In this document: positions 26,680 to 34,105 of the stretch, piece by piece | How positions within the stretch are numbered: position 1 is the stretch's first letter | Layout of the letters: each line of letters starts with the position of its first letter | Assembly: GCA_023426125.1 (NCBI GenBank) | Contig: JAFABI010000105.1 | Location: forward strand, 1 to 64,000 | Length of the DNA stretch: 64,000 nt | DNA from: Bacillota bacterium | GTDB taxonomy: Bacteria > Bacillota > Clostridia > Acetivibrionales > DTU013 | Direction of reading: 5' to 3' | Notes under the pieces: model-generated | Told to the model about the DNA's origin: nothing | Databases searched by the model: none | The model's input: only the letters and a program-made list of their open reading frames with translations | Program-made: the position numbers and the translations under genes

Positions 26680-26871
26680 ATGCAAGTGTGTTTATTCTTT
26701 GGAAAAATGCCGGAGAACAATAGTCTTTGTACTGGATGCAGTGATCAGTATGAGCTCTGCAACGGCGTTTGCTCAAGAGATGGAGCGGCTTTATCTGTTG
26801 AGTGTGCCATTGAGTACTTCTGTCCGGGATGCCCGGCTGAATGTAGCAACAAAGAACTTATTAATGAGTAA
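26680..26871 (+). CDS. Small cysteine-rich protein
   Basis: A 63-residue protein with eight cysteines, including CTGCSDQYELCNGVC and CPGCPAEC, likely binding one or two metal ions. Start at 26680 is set by AAGGAGGTG nine bases upstream; a longer frame from 26656 is possible. Not recognised. It is the first of three closely spaced genes ending with the HIRAN protein. The 290 bp before it hold a CTCACC...GGTGAG hairpin near 26550-26595 but no supported gene. Confidence 0.65.
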   Translation: MQVCLFFGKMPENNSLCTGCSDQYELCNGVCSRDGAALSVECAIEYFCPGCPAECSNKELINE

Positions 26872-26886
26872 GGGGGTATTATACAA

Positions 26887-27075
26887 ATGGTTATCAAGAA
26901 ATACGGATTTAAGAATTGGGCACTGTATGATAACAACGGTGAACTTGTCTGTGTCACCGTCTATAAGAAGGGTGCTCTGGAGGTTGCCCGGAGGTTAGGG
27001 AATGATGTAATTATCAAGAAATCATCCATAAGAACAATGCAACCAATAAACAAGGAGGGATTTTATTATGTCTAA
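26887..27075 (+). CDS. Small hypothetical protein
   Basis: A 62-residue soluble protein of mixed charge (starts MVIKKYGFKNWALYDNNGELVCVTVYKKG). AAGGGGGT lies upstream. It starts 15 bp after the cysteine-rich gene and overlaps the HIRAN gene start by 8 bp, so it is probably a genuine coupled gene. Not recognised. Confidence 0.65.
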   Translation: MVIKKYGFKNWALYDNNGELVCVTVYKKGALEVARRLGNDVIIKKSSIRTMQPINKEGFYYV

Positions 27076-27532
27076 GAAAGAACAAAAGCGTAGAAGCGTT
27101 GCCCGTGTAGTATTTTTGGAAGCATGGAGATACCATAGGCGGACTATACTATTCACTATATCGCTGGCTACAAGCCTCAAGATTGCCTGGCAGACGGTAC
27201 GGAGCCTTGTGCGGGTACATTATTCAAAGGTCTATGGGGTCAAACGCTGGCAGGCTATCCTGTGGCGGCTTAAGGAATATAGGCCAGAAGACATAATTCT
27301 GTACTTCAAACGAGAGATGGATAACTCGCATGACTCTAATGCAATTCAGATTATAGCTGCAGTCAAAGGCAAAGGTTCGGCGGTATTGGGATATCTACGG
27401 CAGGAGTTGGCGGCAACTATTGGCCCAGCCTTGGATTCGGGTATGGTGGAAGCCTTGGTTATATTTGACAGAATTACAGGCACAGGCTCAAAAGGACTTT
27501 TGGGCTGTAATTTCTCCTATTTATTAATATGA
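27068..27532 (+). CDS. HIRAN-domain protein
   Basis: A 154-residue basic protein. The second half matches a HIRAN domain: LYFKREMDNSHDSNAIQI, then VLGYLRQELAATIGPAL and the following strand. HIRAN binds 3' DNA ends or stalled forks in helicase proteins such as HLTF, and free-standing versions are common in phages and mobile elements. The first 60 residues are basic and helical, including SLKIAWQTVRSLVRVHYSKVYGV as found before HIRAN in other Firmicutes proteins. AAGGAGGG precedes the ATG. A role in element replication is inferred. A hairpin (AGCCA...TGGCT, 27535-27559) follows the stop. Confidence 0.72.
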   Translation: MSKKEQKRRSVARVVFLEAWRYHRRTILFTISLATSLKIAWQTVRSLVRVHYSKVYGVKRWQAILWRLKEYRPEDIILYFKREMDNSHDSNAIQIIAAVKGKGSAVLGYLRQELAATIGPALDSGMVEALVIFDRITGTGSKGLLGCNFSYLLI

Positions 27533-27840
27533 AAAGCCACTTGCATAGGCAAATGGCTCATACGACCGACAGGACTGGCATCCGTATCCGGTCAACTGGT
27601 AAATATATTCTATCACTCAATCGGCAATTTGTGAAGTGTTTTATCTGATAGTAACTCTTGTCAGGCTGATTGAGCAATTTACGTTCTGTCAGCCTGATAT
27701 TTCTTAATACCAAAGAAATCTGCCACTTTGCACAAGTCCAATAGAAATTTCTTTCACACCTATTGATACAGGTAGCTTTCAATCGAAGTGCAGGACGTTA
27801 CCTATAGATTCGGTAACACCTGCCTTTGAAGTGTGGGTAA
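27533..27840. other. Non-coding region with nested inverted repeats
   Basis: No gene is supported here. Inverted pairs are CTCAATC (27616-27622) with GATTGAG (27668-27674), TCAGGCTGA (27661-27669) with TCAGCCTGA (27689-27697), and GCAGG-acg-TTACC (27790-27802) with GGTAA-ca-CCTGC (27812-27823). This could be a structured RNA, a regulatory leader or part of a replication region. Confidence 0.5.
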
Positions 27841-27863
27841 TAGGTCTTATATCACAAATTTAA

Positions 27864-27917
27864 CAAAGATAACTTTGATAAATATTTCTTGACTGTTAAA
27901 CTCGATAGTGGTATCAT
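27864..27917 (+). promoter_or_regulatory. Promoter of the XRE-helicase genes
   Basis: TTGACT (27889-27894), 17-bp spacer, TATCAT (27912-27917), 28 bp before the XRE start. A CAAAG-4 bp-CTTTG dyad (27864-27877) sits just upstream of the -35 and may be an operator. Confidence 0.75.
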
Positions 27918-27944
27918 ATTCTTAAATCAAGGAGGATAATGCAG

Positions 27945-28559
27945 ATGAAGAGTAACGAAAGCAAACCACATTTCGGTACGCGACTTGACGCTATAAGAAT
28001 TAAGCTTGATATATCGGTTCGTGAATTTGCTGAGAGATGCGGCCTGGGGTATACGTACATGACCCTGCTAATAAGCGGCAAGCGGCGTCCAACCTTAGAA
28101 ACCCTTTGCAAGATTGCATACGGTCTCAAGATGGAGTTTATTGACATAGTGATGCTGCTGCCTTCGGAAATATATACGGATGAGAGCGGTAAGCAGTGTA
28201 TGTCCTCATTGTTCCCTGACAATGGCCGGGGTCCCCACTCCAAAAACGTGAAGGGCAAGCTTGTCATGGTGAATGAAACATTCTTGAGGCAGAGATATAC
28301 AGACTTCAAGCCAGATAAGTTCAAGGAGTTTTTCAGAAGGTATGTGCAGGATGCAGTCTACTGTAAGGGCGAATATGAGGAGTTTGTTGCAAAGAGAAAT
28401 GCCGAGGTTGTCATATCTCATGCCGAGGTTGAAAGGCCTGATGAGAGAGCCATATTGAGAGAAATTGTAGTCAAGCTTTCAGCCATGGATGATTCTGACC
28501 TGGAGTATTTTAATGACATGGTTGAGATTTACAGTAAGCACTGTAAGAATAAGCGCTGA
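27945..28559 (+). CDS. XRE-family regulator, second copy on element
   Basis: A 204-residue protein. Residues about 10-65 form a helix-turn-helix (DAIRIKLDISVREFAERCGLGYTYMTLLISGKRRPTLETLCKIAYGLKMEF). The remaining 140 residues are mostly charged and helical and not recognised. The ATG at 27945 has GGAGG nine bases upstream; the ATG two codons earlier is too close. It precedes the helicase gene by 148 bp and may regulate replication genes or act as an activator opposite the left-end XRE protein (inference). Confidence 0.82.
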   Translation: MKSNESKPHFGTRLDAIRIKLDISVREFAERCGLGYTYMTLLISGKRRPTLETLCKIAYGLKMEFIDIVMLLPSEIYTDESGKQCMSSLFPDNGRGPHSKNVKGKLVMVNETFLRQRYTDFKPDKFKEFFRRYVQDAVYCKGEYEEFVAKRNAEVVISHAEVERPDERAILREIVVKLSAMDDSDLEYFNDMVEIYSKHCKNKR

Positions 28560-28707
28560 GCCAGCTTATACATATAGGCATGCTGGAAACAGTAATCTGG
28601 TGCCGGAAAGGTGTTGACGAAGATATATGATTGAAGGTAGCAGACCCACTGCAGCGATACAGATACTGCAGTATTACAGCGGAGAAGCGCATAAATGTGA
28701 GGTTTAG

Positions 28708-30249
28708 ATGGAAGATAGAAACAAGATATTTAACGACCTGCTGGAAGGTAACTGGCAGGCGCACTTTACTACGAAATCAGATGCAGATATTGCATTCTGC
28801 CTGATGGTGGCGAAGGATGGGAGCGATGCTGACCATATTGATGGGGTGTTCAGGTTTTCGAAATTATATGATGAGACAAGGGATACCGAGGTATACAGAA
28901 AGGTACTGGTAGAGAAGGCGATCGCAGAGAGCATGAAGGCTGGAACCGATAGCATCAACGGAGAAAAGCCATGGTACACGAAGACACGGATAGGATACAA
29001 ATTCTACGCAGGAGTCCTGGCGCGGCACCTCAAGGAGAATGTGAAGGCCATATTCACCATGGATTCCTTCCACATCTATGACAACGGCGTATACCGTAGT
29101 ATTGATAATGCGGAAGCTTCCCGTATTGTGAAGTCATTTATGGATGACGAATGTTGCACGATGACGCAAATCAACGATACAAGAGAGCAGTGGAAGTTGC
29201 TGATAAAAAAAGACGATAAGCAGCTCAATCCCACCCCGAACATTATCAACCTAAAGAATGGCCTGCTGGACGTAAGCGCAGGAGAATTCAGACCTCATGA
29301 CCCGGACTTCCTGAGTACGGTTCAGTTGAATGTTAACTTCAACCCAAAGGCCAAATGCGACCAGTTCCTGAACTTCATGAAGGAAATGCTGCCAGAGGAA
29401 AGTATCGCCCTGATGCAGGAAATCATGGGGTACTTGTTGATACCTGAAACAAAGGCGCAGAAATGCTTTGTCCTGATAGGGCCACCCCGTACCGGTAAAT
29501 CTACTGTGATATGGGTTATTGAAAGCATTCTGCTGGGAAAGGAAAACTGCTCAAACATTCCATGGCAGGAACTGGGTGACAGGTTCAAGACGGCAGAACT
29601 ATGTGGAAAGCTTTGTAACCTGTTTGCAGACCTGCCCTCGAAGGCGATAGAGGACTCTGGTCTGTTCAAAAGTATCACAGGTGAGGACACAATAATCGGA
29701 GAGCGGAAGTTTGGGCATCCTTTCTCCTTCAAGCCGACTGCTCGTCTACTTTTCAGCTGTAACAAGCTGCCCTGGAGTGAAGACCAGTCAGGAGCTTTCT
29801 ACCGCAGAATCATTACTATCCCGTTTGAAAGACAGGTATCGGAAGACAAAATAGACCCCGAACTCAGGGGCGAAAAGCTTACGAAGGAAACTGATGGGAT
29901 ATTCATGTGGGCTCTGGAAGGGCTGCGAAGGCTTATCAGGAATAACTTTGCATTCACTGAGAATGAGTATACCAGAAAGCGGCTGGAGCAGTACAGGCAG
30001 GAATGCAGCAGTGTATTAAGCTTTGTCAGCGAACGATGTGTATTCAATGATGGCCTGCATATCGGAAAAGACCTTTTGTATGGTAAATACAGTGAGTATT
30101 GCTACAATAGCGGGCTAAAGGCGGTATCACGTATAAGGTTTAACAACGAGCTTGAGAATAATTTCAAAGGCATCCAACTGGGTACTATTGGAGGCCGGGA
30201 CAGCAGAAAGAAGGCATGGCTTGGGATAGGACTGGCTGTGGAGGATTGA
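28708..30249 (+). CDS. P4/D5-type phage replication helicase
   Basis: A 513-residue SF3-like ATPase. A D5_N-type region (PNIINLKNGLLDVSAGEFRPH ... NVNFNPKAKCDQFLNFM) lies near residues 190-240, Walker A GPPRTGKST near 258-266, Walker B-like LCNLFADLP near 305, and a sensor motif RLLFSCNKLP near 346, followed by RRIITIPF. It lacks the N-terminal primase domain of full-length P4 alpha (about 770 residues), so it is probably a helicase/loader that uses another primase. Ribosome site GTGAGG. Next to direct repeats and AT-rich DNA, it points to autonomous replication of the excised element. Confidence 0.9.
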   Translation: MEDRNKIFNDLLEGNWQAHFTTKSDADIAFCLMVAKDGSDADHIDGVFRFSKLYDETRDTEVYRKVLVEKAIAESMKAGTDSINGEKPWYTKTRIGYKFYAGVLARHLKENVKAIFTMDSFHIYDNGVYRSIDNAEASRIVKSFMDDECCTMTQINDTREQWKLLIKKDDKQLNPTPNIINLKNGLLDVSAGEFRPHDPDFLSTVQLNVNFNPKAKCDQFLNFMKEMLPEESIALMQEIMGYLLIPETKAQKCFVLIGPPRTGKSTVIWVIESILLGKENCSNIPWQELGDRFKTAELCGKLCNLFADLPSKAIEDSGLFKSITGEDTIIGERKFGHPFSFKPTARLLFSCNKLPWSEDQSGAFYRRIITIPFERQVSEDKIDPELRGEKLTKETDGIFMWALEGLRRLIRNNFAFTENEYTRKRLEQYRQECSSVLSFVSERCVFNDGLHIGKDLLYGKYSEYCYNSGLKAVSRIRFNNELENNFKGIQLGTIGGRDSRKKAWLGIGLAVED

Positions 30250-30303
30250 CGCCCCTACTCTATTACATTTGGTAGATGCATCCGGTACTGTGCTGCAGGC
30301 TGG

Positions 30304-30470
30304 AATCCAGTCACCGCAGGGTGTGTACCGGGTGCACCAAGTGTGTGCCGACTTGCGCGCCCGCAAATCCAGTACCCATACGGGGTGTACCGAGTGTACT
30401 GACTTTTTCTATTAATAAGAAGAAAAATGAATGTATATGTATATATCCATGAATATAATAGAGAAAATCG
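30304..30470. other. Candidate replication origin of the element
   Basis: Two related direct repeats start AATCCAGT at 30304 and 30366 and share GTGTACCG followed by GTG(C/T)AC at fixed spacing. They are followed by an AT-rich tract near 30405-30470. Located directly after the helicase gene and free of long genes. The repeats-plus-AT layout fits an iteron origin, but there is no functional proof. Confidence 0.4.
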
Positions 30471-30509
30471 GTTACATCGGTACATCTGCTGATACATGGG
30501 GGGTTCAAG

Positions 30510-30782
30510 GTGTCAAAGCCGGTACGCATAGGAAAGGTGCAATGCCATACCACAACTACAGTGGTTGATACTGCACTGGTTGCAGCTTTCACCATAAATC
30601 CATCAGCAAAAGCACTGATAGGCATGCTGCGATACGCAGCAATCCATATGCCGGAAAGGAAGATGATGCAAGCTATGAAAACACAATGGAGATACGGTTC
30701 AGGTTTACAACAGTATGGTTGTAAATTATTCAGCAAAACTCACACGTTAAAGCCTCGTGCCGAACCGGAGGGCAGATACTAA
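30510..30782 (+). CDS. Hypothetical protein
   Basis: A 90-residue frame starting at GTG with GGGGGG six bases upstream. The product is basic with no recognised domain and no membrane segment. Composition is plausible for a small element protein, but nothing else supports it. A 9-bp AAAGCCTCG/CGAGGCTTT pair near its end (30752-30818) could be a loose terminator. Confidence 0.4.
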   Translation: MSKPVRIGKVQCHTTTTVVDTALVAAFTINPSAKALIGMLRYAAIHMPERKMMQAMKTQWRYGSGLQQYGCKLFSKTHTLKPRAEPEGRY

Positions 30783-30896
30783 TAAACATTTAACAAAACC
30801 CAATAACATGCGAGGCTTTTCTTCGCAGTTTTGTGCATGGTACATGCTACCACGCACATATGAATTACTGTATCGCTTAACTGCGGAGGGAGCATT

Positions 30897-31001
30897 ATGT
30901 CTAAAGCAAGTATCACTGTAACCCGTAGGTTTACGGGAGATAAATCTCTTGATGAGATAATCAAAGAGTATGTAAAACAAGCTATTAACAGGCAGTGTTA
31001 G
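30897..31001 (+). CDS. 34-residue protein upstream of the recombinase
   Basis: A very short gene with a strong ribosome site (GGAGGGAG) starting MSKASITVTRRFTGD and continuing with a helix (SLDEIIKEYVKQAINRQ). Tiny proteins of this strand-then-helix type, with a (V/I)xRxF motif, commonly precede large serine recombinases in Firmicutes elements (recollection of family context). It ends 33 bp before the recombinase. It might be a recombination directionality factor or only a translational leader. Confidence 0.6.
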   Translation: MSKASITVTRRFTGDKSLDEIIKEYVKQAINRQC

Positions 31002-31034
31002 CTTCTTGAAGAAAACAGAGAGGAGTTAACACAT

Positions 31035-32591
31035 ATGAAAATCTATAATGCAGGTCTATACACAAGGCTTTCCCGCGAGGACGAAAGTAATTCTTCGCAG
31101 TCGGAAAGCATAAAGAACCAGATTGATTTCCTTACAAAGTATGCCCTTGACCAAGGCTGTAATATTGTAGACATTTACGTTGATGACGGATTTTCTGGAA
31201 CAAACTTTGAAAGGCCGGACTTCATGCGAATGCTGGAAGATATCGAGGCAGGGAAAGTGAATCTTGTTATCACTAAAGACCTGTCAAGACTCGGAAGAGA
31301 CTATATTGGTACTGGTTATTACCTCGAAAAATATTTCCCTGAGCATAACATACGATACATTGCAGTTAATGATGGGATAGACACTTTCAGCGACTCAGGA
31401 AACAATGATATGAGTCCCTTTAAATCAGTAATCAACGATATGTATGCAAAGGATATATCTAAAAAGGTAAAAAGCGTATTTAGAAGCAAAGCTGCTTCTG
31501 GCAAGTTCATTGGTGCATTTGCTCCTTACGGCTACAAGAAAGACCCTCGCGATAACAGCAAGCTCGTTGTTGACGAAGTTGCCGCTGCTACTGTCCGAAA
31601 AATATACAAGCTGTATATTGAGGGTAAAGGTCTGAGTCATATAGCTCATACCTTGAACTCCGATGGAGTCCCTAACCCTAGCAGATATAAAGCTGTGGAA
31701 ACCAATTACAGGAACGGACTGACAAAAAATCTGCTTTGGGAACACAATACAGTAAAGGCGATACTTGCCAGTCCTACGTATGCGGGGAATATGGCGCAGG
31801 GCAAGTTCAAAAAGGTTAACTACAAGAGCAAAAAACTGCTAAGGGTAGACAAAGGCGGTTGGATGATTGTGGAAAATACTCACGAACCTATTGTATCCAT
31901 GGAGGACTTCCAGCTTGTTCAAAAAATGATTTATAGAAAAAGCAGCTTGAATGTGATGAGCAAGAAGGTTACCAAGCTCCTATCCGGCTTTATCTTTTGT
32001 GGAGATTGCGGTCAGTACATGACTTTCACCAGGACACAAAAAGGCGAGGAATATGTAGTTTGCAGCAAATACAAACGGCATACTGCCAAGTACTGCACAC
32101 GGCATTCAATGAAGGTCAGCGAGCTTGAAGCAGCGGTACTGGAGGACATCAGGACAATGCTCAAAGCTGTCATCAACTGCGAAGACATTGCCAGAGAAAC
32201 CCAGAAGCAACCTGGAAATAGCCGCAAGAGTAGCATCACTCAGGAGATAGCCGGTATCGAACGCAAATTGGAAGAAATCAACAATACCATCAGGAACCTG
32301 TACAAAGATAAGGTCAAAGGCATATTGAGCGAGCCGGAGTTTATTGATTTAAACAAGGGCTTTAACAAGGAAAAGGAAATCCTTGTGTACAAGTACAACG
32401 AGCTTCAAGGCTTGTTGAACCAGCAGACAAAGCGAGACAGTGAGGTTGAGAGCGTGCTTGCCACAGTAAAATCACTGGTTGAGGTACAAAGTCTCAGCCG
32501 GGAGCTACTGGAGAAGCTGGTTGATAAGATTGAGGTTTACGAGGACAACAGCATAAGGATAACCTACAAGTTCCAGAACCCCTTCGAGTAA
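31035..32591 (+). CDS. Large serine recombinase (integrase)
   Basis: Site-specific recombinase of 518 residues. Resolvase domain at residues 1-150 with nucleophile Ser13 in GLYTRLSRED, then DDGFSGTNFERPDF and ITKDLSRLGRDY; Recombinase domain near 160-290 (GYKKDPRDNSKLVVDEVAAATVRKIY); zinc ribbon near 315-355 (FIFCGDCGQYMTF, then a paired VCSKYK/YCTRH); coiled coil near 400-460 that controls integration versus excision. All parts are complete, so it should be active. It lies at the right end, its stop 13 bp from the att arm, the classic position for an integrase next to attP. Confidence 0.96.
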   Translation: MKIYNAGLYTRLSREDESNSSQSESIKNQIDFLTKYALDQGCNIVDIYVDDGFSGTNFERPDFMRMLEDIEAGKVNLVITKDLSRLGRDYIGTGYYLEKYFPEHNIRYIAVNDGIDTFSDSGNNDMSPFKSVINDMYAKDISKKVKSVFRSKAASGKFIGAFAPYGYKKDPRDNSKLVVDEVAAATVRKIYKLYIEGKGLSHIAHTLNSDGVPNPSRYKAVETNYRNGLTKNLLWEHNTVKAILASPTYAGNMAQGKFKKVNYKSKKLLRVDKGGWMIVENTHEPIVSMEDFQLVQKMIYRKSSLNVMSKKVTKLLSGFIFCGDCGQYMTFTRTQKGEEYVVCSKYKRHTAKYCTRHSMKVSELEAAVLEDIRTMLKAVINCEDIARETQKQPGNSRKSSITQEIAGIERKLEEINNTIRNLYKDKVKGILSEPEFIDLNKGFNKEKEILVYKYNELQGLLNQQTKRDSEVESVLATVKSLVEVQSLSRELLEKLVDKIEVYEDNSIRITYKFQNPFE

Positions 32592-32604
32592 GGGGTATTA
32601 CATA

Positions 32605-32629
32605 TGTTCTTGATGGAATGTACCCCAGG
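32605..32629. other. attR: left attP arm plus core CCCCAGG
   Basis: TGTTCTTGATGG (32605-32616), six bases, then CCCCAGG (32623-32629). Joining to attL gives arms 20 bp apart centred on the CA step of the core, the symmetric attP layout of large serine integrases. Confidence 0.85.
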
Positions 32630-32816
32630 GTACGCTTAGCTGCATAAAATGCCCGCCGAATTGCTCTCCCCATAGCGCCTTTTTGATTATCCTCCAATTG
32701 CCGGAGGGAGTTGGGGTAGAAGCCTTGCCTACGGCTACGGGATATTCCTTGACAACCTTGCCGTTTTCTAACAGCTTCAGTATTCTTTTTTCCCTGTCGA
32801 TTTCAATCGTATACAC
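32623..32816 (-). pseudogene. L,D-transpeptidase, 5' half (split by element)
   Basis: N-terminal half of the YkuD-family gene: YTIEIDREKRILKLLENGK, VGKASTPTPSGNW and the run to SVPWG at the att core. The start is likely GTG at 32816, eight bases after GGAGG; an in-frame ATG overlaps the ribosome site. In the integrated state translation reads into element DNA and stops after seven or eight foreign residues, so no catalytic Cys is made. Confidence 0.9.
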
Positions 32817-32886
32817 CGAAAACACCTCCATTCATTCTATTCCAAAAGAGCAAACAAGGTGTCTCCGGTGATAAACCCTCCTGTGT

Positions 32887-33220
32887 CTATTCCTTCAGAT
32901 AGGTGCTGACCCTGTTCTGTATCAGTCCGGCCGCTTCCTCAACCGGTTTCCGGCCTCTAAAGAAGGACTCCGCTTCTTCCAGTATGATTTTAAGGATTGA
33001 CGGTCCGCGCCGTCATAGCGGTTGACTTGTTCAAGCATTTTTTCCATGGCTGCCACATCTTCTTCGGTAGCAGGCTTTATATCGATTTCGCCGCCGGGAC
33101 CCATGGCTTTTATCGCACCCTTTCCGGGGATTACTACCGCCCGGGCGGCAGCTGTCTTCACCGTTTCCTTGTTTACGGGGAAACCGATAAGCTCCATTCC
33201 CGACTGTACTTCCCCGAAAT
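32887..33220 (-). pseudogene. Extracellular solute-binding protein, C-terminal relic
   Basis: The reading frame ELIGFPVNKETVK ... ATEEDVAAMEKMLEQVNRYDGAD continues, after a one-base shift near 33000, as ILKIILEEAESFFRGRKPVEEAA ... NRVSTYLKE and stops at 32887. This is the usual C-terminus of a family-1 sugar-binding protein. The 5' portion is missing. It is a truncated, frameshifted remnant of another sugar importer. Confidence 0.8.
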
Positions 33221-33235
33221 CTGGCGGAGGGTGCG

Positions 33236-33313
33236 GACAAAGAGCGCTATATTAACGTGATCTCCAATGAAACGCTGGAAATGGGGAATCTGGTAAACGA
33301 CATGCTGGATCTG
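33236..33313 (+). pseudogene. Histidine kinase HisKA relic
   Basis: A 26-codon fragment translating as KERYINVISNETLEMGNLV then NDMLDL, the second helix of a HisKA domain. Neither the phospho-His helix nor the ATPase domain is present. It abuts the binding-protein relic in the opposite orientation, marking a deletion junction. Confidence 0.7.
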
Positions 33314-33318
33314 TTTTT

Positions 33319-34101
33319 TTATGACCCGGTCGACTTGTAATGACCTACTCCGATTCTCCAGATGATAAGACAGGGAATGATGAACAGCACGCCGTAAAGC
33401 GGCGCCAGCATGTACTGGATTTCACTTTCCTTCACCCTGTCCAGAATATATAGCAGCGGCAGATAATTGATGCATCCGAAAGGGATTACAAAGGTAAAAA
33501 AGCGTGTGATCCACTTCTTATAAATGTTCAGCGGATACTGGGATATTTCCCTTCCCCCGTCGGTGAAAATATTGGCCACTTCAATTCCCTGGATGGTCCA
33601 GAAGCATAAGGTTGCGGCAAGAATAAAAATGCCTGTGAATACAAAGACGCCGCCTATTACCATTAGCAGCAATGTAATTAGCTTAAATACATTCCATTGG
33701 ATTTGCAGGTTGGATACCGCTAGTATGAAAACCACCACGCTTTGAAAAAGCCTGCCGACCCTGGTGAACTCAAACTTTGATCCAAGTACCTGCAGAAAAG
33801 TGCTTCTGGGGCGCACCAAAACCCTGTCGAACTCCCCGTTGACCACCATTCCGGAAAAGGCGTCAAAGCCTCTGGCGCAGCACTCGCTTATGGAAAATGC
33901 CATATGGATCACCGAAAAGCACAAAGCCACCTCATAAAAGCTCCATCCCCGGATGGAGCCGAAGCGCTCAAAGAGAAAATACAATCCGGCAAAGACGGAA
34001 AAGGGGACAAGAAACTGTCCGAGGGAAAGCAGCCAGAAGGAAATCCGGTATTGCATCTGGGCCTTCAACAAAATTTTTACATAGCGGAAATATAAACTCA
34101 T
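33319..34101 (-). CDS. ABC-2 family permease (DUF990 type), second
   Basis: Membrane protein of 260 residues with about six segments, of the ABC2_membrane_6 (DUF990) type: MSLYFRYVKILLKAQMQYRISFW at the start and GEFDRVLVRPRSTFLQVLGSKFEF in the middle. It is one of two permeases with a shared ATPase that form an exporter, possibly for a drug or lipid-linked molecule. GGGAGGG precedes the ATG at 34101. Last gene of a three-gene leftward operon; its 3' end borders the gene relics. Confidence 0.88.
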   Translation of the reverse strand: MSLYFRYVKILLKAQMQYRISFWLLSLGQFLVPFSVFAGLYFLFERFGSIRGWSFYEVALCFSVIHMAFSISECCARGFDAFSGMVVNGEFDRVLVRPRSTFLQVLGSKFEFTRVGRLFQSVVVFILAVSNLQIQWNVFKLITLLLMVIGGVFVFTGIFILAATLCFWTIQGIEVANIFTDGGREISQYPLNIYKKWITRFFTFVIPFGCINYLPLLYILDRVKESEIQYMLAPLYGVLFIIPCLIIWRIGVGHYKSTGS

Positions 34102-34105
34102 GACT

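Larger units (their letters stand above)
24199..32629. mobile_element. Serine-recombinase integrative element, about 8.4 kb
   Basis: Bounded by two copies of CCCCAGG that split one L,D-transpeptidase gene. It carries a large serine recombinase whose stop lies 13 bp from the right att arm, two XRE regulators, a P4/D5 helicase with possible origin repeats, a HIRAN protein, five or so small proteins and two zinc-ribbon membrane proteins. No structural phage genes, relaxase or conjugation genes are present, and none of the R1/R2 repeats common in the flanks occur inside. This fits a recently acquired satellite-like or mobilizable element. Confidence 0.93.

Noticed and set aside
24241..28559. XRE genes as toxin-antitoxin antitoxins
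   Set aside because: Neither XRE gene has a small toxin-like partner in the same operon; positions fit element regulators better.
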